Below, piece after piece: positions 1-11,140 of a stretch of DNA of 64,000 bases. The DNA lies in the NCBI GenBank assembly GCA_964035015.1, contig OZ036000.1, positions 7,591,259 through 7,655,258 on the forward strand, in the 5' to 3' direction. The DNA comes from Corallium rubrum (Eukaryota; Cnidaria; Anthozoa; Scleralcyonacea; Coralliidae). A program made the translations under genes and the position numbers. Under the pieces are notes generated by a model that saw only the letters and a list, made by a program, of their open reading frames with translations, was not told the DNA's origin and searched no databases. Within the stretch, counting starts at the first letter, position 1; each line of letters begins with the position of its first letter.

Positions 1-899
1 CTAGCAAGGTTCATCTGTAGTCGTGTATTATTTCTATGGTATTGACACACCGAAAGGGCATGCAATGTCAATATTAAAAAAAACAAACGAGATGAACCAA
101 ATGACAAATTTTCATTCAAAAATATATATAAACAGTGACCAAGAAAAGACACAAATCACACAATGTCAACGTCCTAGTATTGAAAGACAATTCTAGACAA
201 TATATTATTTATGTTAATTTTCATTTTCATTTTCAAGATTTCTTCTGTTTTAACTCAGCTAAACTGTTAAATACGAATCTCCTACCGTTAAACTTTCTTC
301 TGCTTTTGTGACCACAAACACTGCCAATTCAGTCTACTCTTTTCGGATTGTTTTTCTCGTTCGTGGTTTCTTACTTTTTTCGTTGTTGACACATAAATAT
401 GACAAGGCGTCACTCAGTTCTCTTCATGATCTAGTTCGTTTGTTTCAAAATGAGCCGTTTGTTTCAAAATTTCTTCATCGTTCCCTCTCGAATTATGTAG
501 AATACACCAGAGCAAAATTCTTTACCGGCTTTGAACAGTTTCAGGACACATCCTTCTTCTTTCAGTTACATTTCGGTCGGCATCGTTTTCTGTCTTTATC
601 GTATTAATTTTTAGGATTTTTCCAGTGGTTTTAAGTCATAGTTATTGTTGTCTTTTTCTCGCTGCCACATCTCTTGTTAGCCTTCTTTCTTTGATCTTTT
701 TTCATAGTAACATTAATGTACATTTTAGCTGAAACCATTTTTTTTCTGGCAAAGATTTCTTTCGTCATGATCGTTGAAAAACTATTTTGTAATCCAACCG
801 AACTTATAAATTATAATTTGCTGACATAAATTTAAATAATTTGAATAATTTAACGGATTAGTACCCTGCTATTCGAACTGCGCAAGTTGTGGATTTGAT

Positions 900-930
<31 letters not shown>

Positions 931-1039
931 ATCTCGCAGAATTTCTTTCCCACTTGCGTGTAATTTCGCGTGTACTCCACGCGTGTCGAGATTAGCACCC
1001 TCACCCGGGCTCGAGGAAAAAAACACATTACTATAATAC
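1..1039. other. No gene recognised; probable SNX27 intron
   Basis: This stretch lies 3' of the last SNX27 exon that can be recognised. The later SNX27 domains (rest of PX and the FERM-like module) were looked for on the minus strand and not seen. The only structured feature is a TA run near 899-926. A 99-codon open frame on the plus strand at 308-607 has no family resemblance and low-complexity composition. Confidence 0.5.
899..926. repeat. (TA)n microsatellite
   Basis: About 14 uninterrupted TA units are visible. Confidence 0.95.
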
Positions 1040-1101
1040 CTCAGATGATTTCAAGAAGTCTTGCATTGCGTCTGAGTCGTGAATAATCCTTACGCCAGCC
1101 A
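1040..1101 (-). CDS. SNX27: SNX27 exon 5: PX C-terminal helix
   Basis: It follows the acceptor AATGTTGCAG and enters in phase 1. It encodes [20 protein letters not shown], equivalent to the family's C-terminal PX helix (V-R-I/V-I, SD, F-L), and ends in phase 0 at GAG|GTATTA. It is the last SNX27 exon found in the window. Confidence 0.88.
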
Positions 1102-4100
1102 CTGCAACATTGAAAATAGTTCATGAGCAAACAAGGATAGGAAAAGTCTTACTGGTTAATGCTTTCCGTTTTTCCGTCAGAAAGAGAAACTTGTAGCAAT
1201 TCTAGGTTAATTCAAGTTCAGGGTTGATGGTATTCTAAATTTCTTACGTAGAGATAATTTGTATACGATGAGCGCTGTATTGTTTTTCCCAAATTATAAT
1301 TATAACAAACTTAATTTTTAATTTAATTTTAATTTAATAACTTTGCCAATAATAACAATAACAATATACACAGTAAATAATTTGGCAGGGTTACCGCAAC
1401 AGCTAGTTGCCAATTACTGCGGGCCCAAAATATAAAAAATAGGTCTACAATAACCGATTGTTATATACCAAAGACTTTCGTTTGCCAATAATGAAATCCT
1501 ATTGGTCAAATCATGGTCACGTGTTGTTCAACAAACTCAATGTTTCCTTCTGCCGAGGGAAACACTGCACTGTTTCCCTCTGACGTCAACAATGAAGAGG
1601 GAAACAGTGCAATGTTTCCCTCTGACGTCGCTTTAATCATGCGTTGTTCACGCGAATACACGATTATTGCATCAGATCAAGAACTTTGGACTCTTCGGGC
1701 ATTTTGAAAACAAGAGCTTGTTTCGAGCTTGTTTGGTACGAAATAGTCCATTTTCTGAAAGAACGAATTTCTATACATATCTTCAAAGGTCTGAAAAACA
1801 CTTGGAGAAATTTAAAGCTGTTCTTAGTGTTGAGTCTGGTGTATTTGTTTAGTTGAATGACTTGAATTGAAATTACGAAGACAAAGTCAAAAAGTGTTTT
1901 GGTAAGTCTTTTCGCCGTTAGCGAGTTTCAAGGCAGTTTTGTATTTTGTATTTTAAAAGTCTTTGGTATATAACAAAACGCTTGTTGACTTTTGCCTCGA
2001 GAAACATCGAGTTTTACGGTCCCTCAGGCTTCAATGTCACCCTCGGGCTAAAGCCCTCGGGTGACATTGAAGCCTTCGGGTCCGTAAAACTCGATGTTTC
2101 CCTCGGCGCCAGTCAACAAGTGTATATTACTCACTTTTCACCCAAATCTTCGGAAGTTGGTTCGCAAGTTCGTAGTTCGTTTTGAACTCTGCATTTGATT
2201 GGTTGCATGCTTTGTTCCTAGCAGCCAATCAAATGCGTAGTTCAAAACGAACTTTGAACTTCCCAACGAACTTGCGAACTAACTTCCGAAGATTTGGGTG
2301 AAAAGTTAGTTGCAAAGGACTGTAAAGTAGCGTGCTGCGTAGGCAGTGTTGAAACACAAATCGAAATATACTAAGCAATACTGGGTATTTCACTCGATTA
2401 CATAGCATGTTCTAAGGATTTGGGGTGAAGGAAAATTGGAGTGTAGAATACATACATTTGAAGACCAAACCGGGACCAGTTGCGAAAAATGCAACTGGTC
2501 CCGGTTTGATCTTAAAATGTATATATTCTACACTCGAATTTTCCTTCACTCAAAACCCTTAGAACATGCTATAATCCAGTGAAATGCCCAATATTACTTA
2601 TAATATACCCAATTCTCTCCTGGCAATACCACCTTATTATATATACAGATCTCGGCAACGCCCTCCGTGGCTCAGTGGTCAGAGCATTGCACTATAGAAT
2701 CGCAAGGTCGTGGGTTCAATTCCTGCCGGAAGGCCTGTGTAGTTGCATTTTTCGCAACTGGTCCCGGTTTGGTCTTAAAATGTATATACTCTACACTCGA
2801 ATTTTCCTTCACCCAAAACCCTTAGAACATGCTATAATCCAGTGAAATGCCCAATATTACTTATAATATAACCAAATTCTCTCCTGGCATCACCACCTTA
2901 TTATATATACAGAACTCGCGATCAAGCTCTCGGCAACGCCTTCCGTGGCTCAGTGGTCAGAGCATTGCACTATAGAATCGCAAGGTCGTGGGTTCAATTC
3001 CTGCCGGAAGGCCTGTGTAGTTGCATTTTTCGCAACTGGTCCCAGTTTGGTCTTTAAATGTATATTCTACACTCGAATTTTCCTTCACCCAAAGTCCTTA
3101 GAACCAGTGGCGGTAATTCAAAAACTAAACAATTCAAGGTTATAGATCCACATACATGTAATTATGAAATAACAGATCAGGGTTGAATGTACAGTGGACC
3201 AGTTTCTTTTCATTGGAATCACCCCTAATGGAACATGATGTCTCACAAGTTATAACGTAATGCCTCAAAATTTAGCATTAGATCTCAAAACTTAGCGCAA
3301 TGCTTCACAACTTCGAGTATATGTCTCAAAACTTAGTCTCACAGTGTAATGCTTTATAACTTAACTTAATGTGTTACCACTTAGCGCAAGGTCTCAAAAC
3401 ATAGCGTAATGTCTCAAAACTCAGCGTAATGTCTCAAAACGTATCATGTATAATGTCTCAGTATAAGGCCTTTTAGCAGCAAATGTTACATATTAAACAA
3501 AAACTATAGTTTTAAATGCTCTAAAATCTTTCGGTCATGAAAAACATAAAAACATTCCCGAAGAAAGGTTTCTACAACCTGAGGTGGCCTGATGCTTTGG
3601 CAAACCTTCGCCCCACCAACATTTTGTGAAGTGTCCGCCACTGCTTAGAACATGAAATATAGTAAGGTTAGATATACTAAACATATACCTAAACATGGAA
3701 CGTAGAAGCCTAACGTTTCCAGCAAACGGCATTCGTCAGAGAAGGGCCTTCGCTTAAAACGTTAGACCTCAATACGTTCCATGTTTCGGCAGTATATTTC
3801 GATACTGTACTTACCTTGCTCCAAATACAACTCGAGCGCCTTTCGTCTGCCATCCAGTTGTTGTTCTGACAATTGAAAAGGCCACTTTCCTGGGAACTTG
3901 GGAAATTCATAATCTTGAAATTGTTTCTTTAACTAAAGAACATTATAACATAAAAGTAATTGTGGGAAAGCTTTTGGGTTGATTAACGTAGAGAATCAAT
4001 TCTCAACCTTGTGAAAAACCTTGCAGGAATACAAAATTAAGAAATGTAGTAAAATATACCTCATTGTTTAAGTTTGAAAATTCTTTATACCGTCTTGAAC

Positions 4101-7100
4101 AACGATGCCTCTCATTAATATAAATGTTAAAAACCTAAAACGGAGAAACAATCGTATACATATATAAAGTGGAGCACTGCGCTAGCATCACAGGATTAAG
4201 GACTGTAAGATTGATTACAGCTTAACATGTACCTTAAGGTACTGTATACTTCTTTTCAGCACTCAAATTACAGTAACTGTCGTAGAAACCCTGCGTTTGG
4301 TCTTCTACTGTACTCGTTGCTGGTTCAATATTCAACACTCTGGGGACTGTATTTTCTGTACTTTATTTCATCTTCAAGAATCGTTAACACTCTATATTAC
4401 ACTCTATTCAATCTTTTCAATCAATCTCCTAAATACTTATCATGTACTCCTATTTATAACCAATGCATGGGTAGTTGTTCAGCTAAATGTTATGGAATTT
4501 CTTCCCCTATAAATTCTTCCCATCGAATTTCTTCCCCTCTACGTTTCTTCCCTTACAATTTCTTCCGATCTATATTTATACATACATGCATGGCTTATCT
4601 TAACTAAATACAGGTTTTACCTTGACGTGTTTATAATTCTTGATATAAAAAAACTGAATAATTGTTTAATTATACTGTACATTTTCAGTTGCAAATGTAA
4701 AAAAAATCACTTCCTCATAACCAAAAACATTCAAGAAACACAATTCAAAGACAGTTACTTCATTCCCACGCTTTTCTTTGACAGTTTACCTAGCTGCAAA
4801 GGTTCACGTCAGTATATCGGCATGATAAGTCCTTTTTCCTACGGATAATACCCCCCAGAAACTAAGCATAGCAACTGGTCATGCTATGCAAACTTAAAAT
4901 TACTGAAGCATAGCAATAGGGCATACTGTTGAAATTCATAATTACCAACGACATTCACAAATCAAGTAAAATATATCCAGTAACGCAAAAATTACGGTTT
5001 AAGAATGCACCAACGTAAAAACCTTAGTGGTCAAGCTAGCGGTCATGCTAAGCATGACCAAAAATTTCTTACTGGACATATTTTACTTGATTTGGGAATG
5101 TCGTTGGTAATTATGAATTTCAATAGCATGACCTACTGCTGCTTCAGTAATTTCAAATTTGCATAGCATGACCAGTTGCCATGCTTAGCTTCGCCACTGA
5201 TGTACAGATAATAGCATTGAGCACTCAGAATCTGACAATCACAGTGGAAAATACAACTAAAAGTGCAGATATCAAGAATCACCAACTTTCTGACCAATTT
5301 TAATAAAGGATTTAGAAAAAGGATTTAGAAAAAGTGTACAATTATCTTACTGCATATTTTTCTCTTCCATTTTCCATCTGTCTGGTCTCCGGTATTGTTA
5401 CGATGATTTGTTTCTTATCAGAGTAATCATAATATTCCGGAGCCTGTCCATCTTCAGGAGGGTCCAGTTTCCTGACTTCACTTGGAGGAAGAGATAGGAC
5501 CACTAACGACAATACTTTCCCCCCAGATCGTATGAGTTCCACGACATGTTTATGAGTTGCACCTTCAACATTTTCCTCATTCCTAAATTAAAGGACAATG
5601 CATGTAGTTCAGAATCATACTCAGAGACATGAGAACATTTTTCATGATGTCTTACACTGCTAAAGTCAAGACCGGAATCCCGAAGGTGCGAGTTCAAATC
5701 CCGCTCGAGTCAGCCGAAAAATTTTTCGGTTGACTTTAGCAGTGTAAGACATCATGAAAAATTTGCTCATGTCTCTGAGGATGATTCTGAATTAGAATTG
5801 AAACACTGCACGTCCTCACGGATAAGCGTTAAGTTGTTGCGAGAATATCTCGTGCACTTAAGTTGGATAAAACTTGCCTCCAATCCCTGTGTGGCTCGAT
5901 AGCTGAACAGGTAGAGCGGCGGACCGGAATCCCGAAGGTGCGAGTTCAAATCCCGCTCGAGTCAGCCGAAAAATTTTTCGGTTGACTTTAGCAGTGTAAG
6001 GCATCATGAAAAATGCATGTAGTTTCCCAAACTTTGAAATGAAGAGAGAACTGGCTGTAGCACCATACATGTAGATTTTGAATGATTATTGTGGGACAAT
6101 GAACTTGGATGGAGAATGATAATAAGGTGTTACTCCAAGTGACGAACCATACCAGACAAGAAGAGAAAACTCTACTTTGCCTGGCTAAACTAAGCTGGCT
6201 CAGTGGTCAGAGCATTGCACTAGAATCGCAAGGTCGTGGGTTCAATTCCTGCTGGAAGGCCTGTGTAGTTGCATTTTTCCCAACTGGTCCTGGTTTGGTC
6301 TTAAAATGTATATATTCTACACTCGAATTTTCCTTCACCCGAAATCCTTAGAATATGCTATGTAATCGAGTGAAGTGCCCAATATTACTTATAATATATA
6401 TACCCAATTCTCTCCTGGCATTACCACCTTATTATATACAGAACTCACGATCAAGCTCTCGGCAACGCCCTCCGTGGCTCAGTGGTCAGAGCATTGCACT
6501 AGAATCGCAAGGTGGTGGGTTCAATTCCTGCCGGAAGGCCTGTGTAGTTGCATTTTTTGCAACTGGTCCGGGTTGGTCTTAAAATGTATATATTCTACAC
6601 TCAAATTTTCCTTCACCCCAAATCCTTAGAACATGCTATGTAATCGAGTGAAATGCCCAATATTACTTATAAACTAAACTAAACTTATTTATACTGGATA
6701 ACTCTATCAGTTATATCTCAACTGTTATCCTCAGAGGTCCAGTAAGGGCACACTCTCATTGGTCCAGTGTTTCTACAGGAGGAAACCGGAGTACCCGGAG
6801 GAAACCTGTGGTGTTTGGTAGAGTCAAACTGGAAGCACTCTTCTCACATGCGGCCAAGGTGATTTTTTTTTAATCAGATAACTGCACCATACAGGCATCG
6901 AACCCAGCTCGCACACATGAAAGGCACGTGCACTAACCACTATAGTCCATTGATGCTCTACCAACTGAGTTACAGGTTAAGTTGGGAGCCAAAGAACAAA
7001 TGATAGTACAGTAGAACCTGAGTTTTATGACCACCCCTGTTGCCAGGTAAAAGTGGTCGTAAATGACAGGAGGTCGTACATGACAGGTAGTGATGTGACA

Positions 7101-9133
7101 TCATAGCAGCCATTTTGGCAGCGATACAGTGCTTCTTTATATATTAAACATTTTGTCACTTTCATTTCCGAGTTAAAAAACTGTTGTAAAATATACAAAC
7201 TTGATGCGGTAACATCACCGATTGTCAAGATCAACTTGTCTAAAGTTAACAAATATTCTCATGGTTTCGAATTGTTCAGTCATTGTATTAACTCTCAAAC
7301 ATCAACTAAAAAGTATTTAACTCTGACAATAAAAATTCACACAGATTTTCATCAAATAATGCTCAAAAGAGAAGCAAAACAAGACTAAAATGCGGTAACA
7401 CGGCAATTGTGTAACACTTCTCGCTTCTTGTTTTGGCATGTGGTCACATTCGCATGCTCCCCAGGAAAATTTTGAATTTCAGAAGCCCCAGAAGTGCATC
7501 CCCTCTCCCAAAAATGTACAGAAATTTAAAAGTCCGAAGGCCACTGCGAGATGGTGATCTCACAAACTTTAGTACAGCAGTATTACTAAGGAAGTAACTT
7601 CATGTCAGCATCTGTGTGGTGCACTAGGTATAATGTCAGATTAATTCACAGTTTTTCGAACATTCTCAACTTTGCAAGTTTGTGTCATCATGCATTAAAT
7701 TGCAACGAGTCTTGATTTAGCAATATTGATAAGCCTCTTTTTTGTAAAAATCTATATCTTAGGCAAATCATTGAGAGTAAGCTCCTTTATTTTTTAAATT
7801 TTGGGTGTCCAAAGCCATCCACTTTTTATTCTAGGGAGTCCCAGGCACCCCCTTATAGCTAAAAGCTGGGCTCTCCCTTGTGCAGCTGAGATGCCTTCCT
7901 GTAGGGACTTGAAAAGAACAGTGTTGGTTAACTACAAAAATCTCTGACTATCCCAGCTATGTCTTAACACTGTAGTTCAGTGGTAATCAGAGCGCTGATA
8001 CATCAATTCAGAAACCTTAGGTTCGATTCCGAGTTGGGGTAGTCAGATTTTTTTATATTATTACGAACAAATACTGTAGACCTAAAAATCTTTGGAATAA
8101 TTTTGTATATTTTTAGAACAGTTGTTTTTTATATACAGCAGCTGTAATTAAATTATAATTTATTCTAGCCAAAAAAACTAGCCACTTAGTAAATATGATC
8201 TACTGCAATACATTGATCTGGGTGTATTTAAAATGCACAGAAAGCTACAAGATTCTTGTATTTCTTAAATTCCATCCTATGAATGACTGCTATGTCTGTG
8301 CTTGCAACCTAAGATATTATTGCGCAATTAAATTGTACCCCCCTTAGCTTGTACCCTGACAAAATCAAAAATCTTAGAATTTGAAGTCAGATTCAAACAA
8401 CTTTATATTATAAAAGTTTAAAATTGCTCCCACTCCAATAAGCCTTTTTGTTTAAAATTTTGCCGAGCAAGATAGCCAGAAAAATACGGTTTACTCACTA
8501 CGTTTTAAAGTAATAATCTCTCGGATTAGGCTGTGCGAAGTGTGAACTCATAAATCGCATACGAAATTAAGCAATAAACTCTTATTTCACAGATTCTTCT
8601 GGGGGGGAAACCAATCGATCATAAGTGTGAAGAAGTTCAAAAAGATTGTCTTATCTACTGATATATAAACTGAAAGCGTAACGAATGGTTTTATATAGTA
8701 CTAACTTCTCTTTTCAATTAATACAAACAATTGATTGATAATTGATAAAAGCCAGCCAGAGATCCCAACAAAATTTCAAATCTCTATCGTTCATCTGGAT
8801 CTGGATCTCGTACTGATTGCAACATCAAAATAGCCAAACAAATAACACACTCGGGGAAGAGAAAAACGTTTCATTTACTTACACCTGAAGGATCCGGTCT
8901 CCTGTCGCTAAGCCAGCTTTGTCGGCCGAGCCGTCGGGAAGAACAGCACTGATGTGTTGCAAAGGGGCATAGAGTTCTCCATTAATTGGCCGCAACTGTC
9001 CGCCTTCTGATATCTGACCACGGACATTAAAACCAAAGCCTCGTTCTCCCTTTTTTAGGTGTACTAAACGCGGTTTGTAGTATTCTAGTTCCTTGTTCTG
9101 GTCAAGGCTTTCGCACTCCCCCTCGTCTGCCAT
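1040..9133 (-). CDS. SNX27: Sorting nexin 27, 5' five exons (partial at 3' end)
   Basis: Exons in transcript order are 9133-8883, 5582-5351, 4134-4060, 3932-3815 and 1101-1040: 246 codons, all introns GT-AG and every phase matching. The product starts MADEG, as SNX27 usually does, then has a PDZ domain (about residues 25-110, with the GFGFNVRG carboxylate-binding loop) and the first half of a PX domain with the CSRRYKEF phosphoinositide-binding motif and the [12 protein letters not shown] segment. In known animals SNX27 sits on early endosomes, binds PtdIns3P through PX and cargo C-termini through PDZ, and returns cargo to the plasma membrane with retromer. The rest of PX and the FERM-like domain must lie left of position 1040 or outside the window. 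The introns are packed with SINEs and foldback elements. Confidence 0.93.
1460..1974. mobile_element. Inverted-repeat element in SNX27 intron 4
   Basis: Perfect 18-bp inverted termini (GTTATATACCAAAGACTT and its complement at 1957-1974) bound about 515 bp without a credible coding frame. The inside holds short direct repeats of a CCCTCTGACGTC motif. No target duplication was found. It is probably a non-autonomous DNA element. Confidence 0.6.
1984..2117. repeat. Near-perfect palindrome
   Basis: Arms of about 60 bp (GTTGACTTTTGCCTCGAG against its near complement ending AGTCAAC) meet at a small centre with the sequence CTCGGGCTAAAGCCCTCGGG. Confidence 0.85.
2133..2306. repeat. Foldback element
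   Basis: Arms of about 70-75 bp (ACTTTTCACCCAAATCTTCG against CGAAGATTTGGGTGAAAAGT) flank a loop that contains another short inverted pair, GATTGGTTG/CAGCCAATC. Confidence 0.85.
2403..3104 (+). mobile_element. Tandem tRNA-derived SINE units (family A)
   Basis: Two direct copies of a 278-bp unit start at 2661 and 2939. Each has a tRNA-like head with A box GTGGCTCAGTGGTCAGAGC and B box GGTTCAATTCC, followed by a body ending CTTAGAACATGCTA. Just upstream (2403-2575) two bodies lie head to head and make a hairpin around TTGCATTTTTCGCAAC. The same family recurs at 6190-6670. Heads are Pol III promoter-like and not functional tRNAs. Confidence 0.85.
3105..3643. mobile_element. hAT-like non-autonomous element with 8-bp TSD
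   Basis: Ends CAGTGGCGG and CCGCCACTG are inverted. Both are flanked by the identical octamer CTTAGAAC (3097-3104 and 3644-3651). The insertion split the family A SINE, whose sequence resumes after the right copy. It contains about eleven degenerate copies of a roughly 20-bp unit (AATGTCTCAAAACTTAGCGT) at 3236-3455. No transposase frame. Confidence 0.88.
3700..3780. ncRNA. Hammerhead-like motif in inverted pair (degenerate)
   Basis: It shows the family arrangement GTCAGAGAAGGGCCTTCGCT followed by AAAACGTTAG, with an inverted partner AACGTTTCCAGC just left. The CUGANGA-stem II-GAAA order is recognisable but the core is damaged here. Confidence 0.45.
3815..3932 (-). CDS. SNX27: SNX27 exon 4: PX core
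   Basis: It follows the acceptor TTCTTTAG and encodes LKKQF, then [20 protein letters not shown] and a short helix ending LELYLEQ. It ends in phase 1 at CAAG|GTAAGT. The FPGKWPF and SEQQLD segments are strongly SNX27-like. Confidence 0.93.
4060..4134 (-). CDS. SNX27: SNX27 exon 3: PX phosphoinositide motif
   Basis: A 25-codon, phase 0-0 exon too short to stand out as an open frame. It encodes [19 protein letters not shown], which lines up with the start of the SNX27 PX domain. The RRY motif is the phosphoinositide-contacting element in PX domains. Confidence 0.9.
4135..5350 (-). other. SNX27 intron 2
   Basis: GT-AG intron with no recognised gene. Its right part is the foldback at 4862-5195. 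Two overlapping open frames of 71 and 126 codons on the plus strand near 4227-4607 are AT-rich and without family resemblance. Confidence 0.7.
4862..5195. repeat. Foldback element
   Basis: Arms of about 115-120 bp face each other: AAGCATAGCAACTGGTCATG on the left, and the complement CATGACCAGTTGCCATGCTT on the right. Both arms contain AATTCATAATTACCAACGAC or its complement. Confidence 0.85.
5351..5582 (-). CDS. SNX27: SNX27 exon 2: end of PDZ and linker
   Basis: It follows the acceptor TTTAATTTAG and enters with one base that completes a Val codon. It encodes [20 protein letters not shown], the last PDZ strand and the YYDYSDKK linker that leads into PX, and ends in phase 0 at GCA|GTAAGA. Confidence 0.93.
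5640..6015 (+). mobile_element. tRNA-derived SINE, family B, with duplicated tail
   Basis: A tRNA-like head at about 5887-5960 has A box TGGCTCGATAGCTGAACAGG and B box GAGTTCAAATCCC. Its 3' part, ending in an internal hairpin around GCCGAAAAATTTTTCGG, is repeated directly at 5660-5760. Another copy lies at 32385-32710. Confidence 0.8.
6190..6670 (+). mobile_element. Tandem family A SINE dimer
   Basis: Two direct units with heads starting near 6190 and 6467 match the units at 2661 and 2939 over head, GCAACTGGTCC body and CTTAGAACATGCTATGTAAT tail. Confidence 0.85.
6715..7000 (-). mobile_element. tRNA-derived SINE, family C
   Basis: On the minus strand the head reads TGTAACTCAGTTGGTAGAGC (A box) and GGGTTCGATGCC (B box) near 6900-6980. 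The body on the plus strand contains GGAAACCGGAGTACCCGGAG. A diverged relative of the body occurs at 58500-58818. Confidence 0.7.
7010..7955. other. SNX27 intron 1 sequence without recognised feature
   Basis: AT-rich, no exon or clear repeat seen on either strand. Confidence 0.5.
7967..8040 (+). mobile_element. tRNA-like sequence, probable SINE head
   Basis: It has an A box-like TAGTTCAGTGGTAATCAGAG and a B box GGTTCGATTCC with tRNA spacing, and a T run follows. The D arm carries extra bases, so a working tRNA is unlikely. Confidence 0.6.
8883..9133 (-). CDS. SNX27: SNX27 exon 1: start and PDZ domain
   Basis: It encodes MADEGECES through GDRILQ and ends in phase 2 at GT|GTAAGT. An in-frame ATG lies 12 bases upstream (9145), but the MADE start fits the family. 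The long loop [15 protein letters not shown] typical of SNX27 PDZ domains is intact. Confidence 0.93.
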
Positions 9134-10399
9134 CGCTCGTAACATGTATAAAAGTAAGCAGTTTGTGAAATGTCGGACACCAAGAAATTGTGGCCAGCAA
9201 GCATCCGTGGTGGAGGCTCAGTACTTCCTCTTATATGGCATATAAAGGTTCATGATATTGCATTATGGTCGGTTGCTAAGGCTTTTGCTCCCGGAAGCGC
9301 GGGCTTCGGTTTTCCAGCGGTTTCTCTGTGGGACAATTTTCGGAGCTAAAACAAAATGGCGGATTCGGCGACTCAGAAGTTCAGATAGAGCATATAGAGG
9401 TATATTTCGTGTTCAAGTTAAGTTTAACGTTGCGAGATATTTGGAGCCTTCTTAGACCACAAGAAGGAAGGCAAACTAATGGCCTTTTACGGTCGCGCGC
9501 AGCGACGGTTAAGTGATAACCCCAAATTATCGCAATAGAAATGTTGTTCAATATGGAAGTGGAACCGTCGAGTAATACACAGGACAATTAGAACGCTTCA
9601 TAATTATTGTGAAGCGTTCTCTCCCTTCAACAGCAATAACTTTCACAGCTTCATTATGCAAACATCATAATTATTTCTGACTTAATTGTATTATGACTTT
9701 GTAAACTATCAACGAAATTAAAAACACTAATAGTATTTAAGAATAGCACAGACCAACAACCAAACTGCAATGCATAATTTTTATAACATTGAAACATGTA
9801 TCCTACATGATAAATATTCAATAATTGCTTATTAATGATTGCTTAATTGTGAGAACAACCAAACAGGGCTAGTGTGAAGCTTCACTCAAGCCAGGTCATT
9901 CAAACATAATCATTGTTAGTTAGCTGGCTTTACCAAATAAACCATGAGGACATAGTGTTGACAACTGACTATCGCATGCACTGTATCTGTATTACAACAA
10001 TATAACCAAAGTTCAATGTACATAAATATGCCAAAAAATTAATAATAAAGTTAGGTAACAAGTAACAACATATCTTTTTAAATAACTACAGTATATACAC
10101 ACTGTCTTTTTAATTCTCTATTGTTCTTAGTAAATATTCAAAGAACTCTTTTGAAGAATTGGTCATTCACTATCTTCATGTGTGGTAAGAATCCATCAAC
10201 ATTATTTAGTTACTATATACTTTCTTTCCACTGGCCTTGAGCTATTGATAGAAGGGCAACTGCAAAATATGAAATATAATGCATAGTCAACTTGCACTTA
10301 GAGTACACTAGCTTAATAACCTACTGTAAATGCTACAATGTAAAATATACAAACAGTCAGGCTTCATATTCAGGATAATGTATAGTAAAAGATGAGTTT
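9134..10399. other. Region upstream of SNX27, no gene supported
   Basis: The first 250 bases are less AT-rich than the surroundings and would hold the SNX27 promoter. A well-placed ATG (AAAATGGCGG at 9354) on the plus strand runs into a stop after ten codons. The rest is AT-rich without visible structure. Confidence 0.4.
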
Positions 10400-10409
10400 G
10401 GGCAACATG

Positions 10410-11010
10410 TCTTCGCTGACAAATAGTGGTTGAACAACAATTAACCAGTCAAGCCTTGGCTAATGAATAGTGGTTGAACAACAAATCAAGCTACAGTAGT
10501 CAAGTCTTTGCTGATGAATAGTGGTTGATCAACAATTAACCGGTCAAGCCTTGCCTGATAAATAGTGGTTGATCAACAATTAGCCAATCATGCCTGGTCT
10601 GATAAATAGTGGTTGATCAACAATTAACCGGTCATGCCTTGCCTGATAAATAGTGGTTGATCAGCAGTTAACTGGTCATACCTTGCCTGATAAATAGTGG
10701 TTGATCAGCAATTAACTGGTCATGCCTTGCCTGATAACTAGTGGTTGCCCAACAATTAACTGGTCATGCCTTGCCTGATAAATAGTGGTTGATCAACAAT
10801 TAACCGGTCATGCCTTGCCTGATAAATAGTGGTTGATCAACAATTAACCGGTCATGCCTTGCCTGATAAATAGTGGTTGATCAACAATTAACCGGTCATG
10901 CCTTGTCTGATAAATAGTGGTTGAACAACACTGAATTAGCCGGTCAAACCTTGGCTGATGAATAGTGGTCGAACAACAATAAACTAGTCAAGTCTTGACA
11001 GTCTGCTAAT
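10410..11010. repeat. 44-bp tandem array, about 13 copies
   Basis: The unit contains TGATAAATAGTGGTTGATCA followed by ACAATTAACCGGTCATGCCT and TGCC. Central copies are nearly identical. Edge copies vary, with GAACAACAA for GATCAACAA and TCAAGCC for TCATGCC. Confidence 0.95.
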
Positions 11011-11140
11011 TAATGGTTGAACAATTACAATTAATCATTCAAGTACATACTCACTTGCATTAAAAGTGACACTAGATATATTGAGTTCTAACTTTGATTA
11101 CTTCAGGTCTCAAATACAAACTTAGATGAATAAAACTTAC

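Noticed and set aside
2661-2733. Functional tRNA genes at the A/B-box sequences (2661, 2939, 5887, 6467, 7967, 17884, 18120, 32488)
   Set aside because: Stems have mismatches, the heads are attached to repeated SINE bodies, and several copies sit in foldbacks.
9351-9390. ATG in strong context on the plus strand, divergent from SNX27
   Set aside because: The frame stops after ten codons and no good donor precedes the stop; it may be an untranslated exon but cannot be supported.
10410-11010. CRISPR-like appearance of regular repeats
   Set aside because: Repeats are contiguous with no unique spacers, and the genome is animal.
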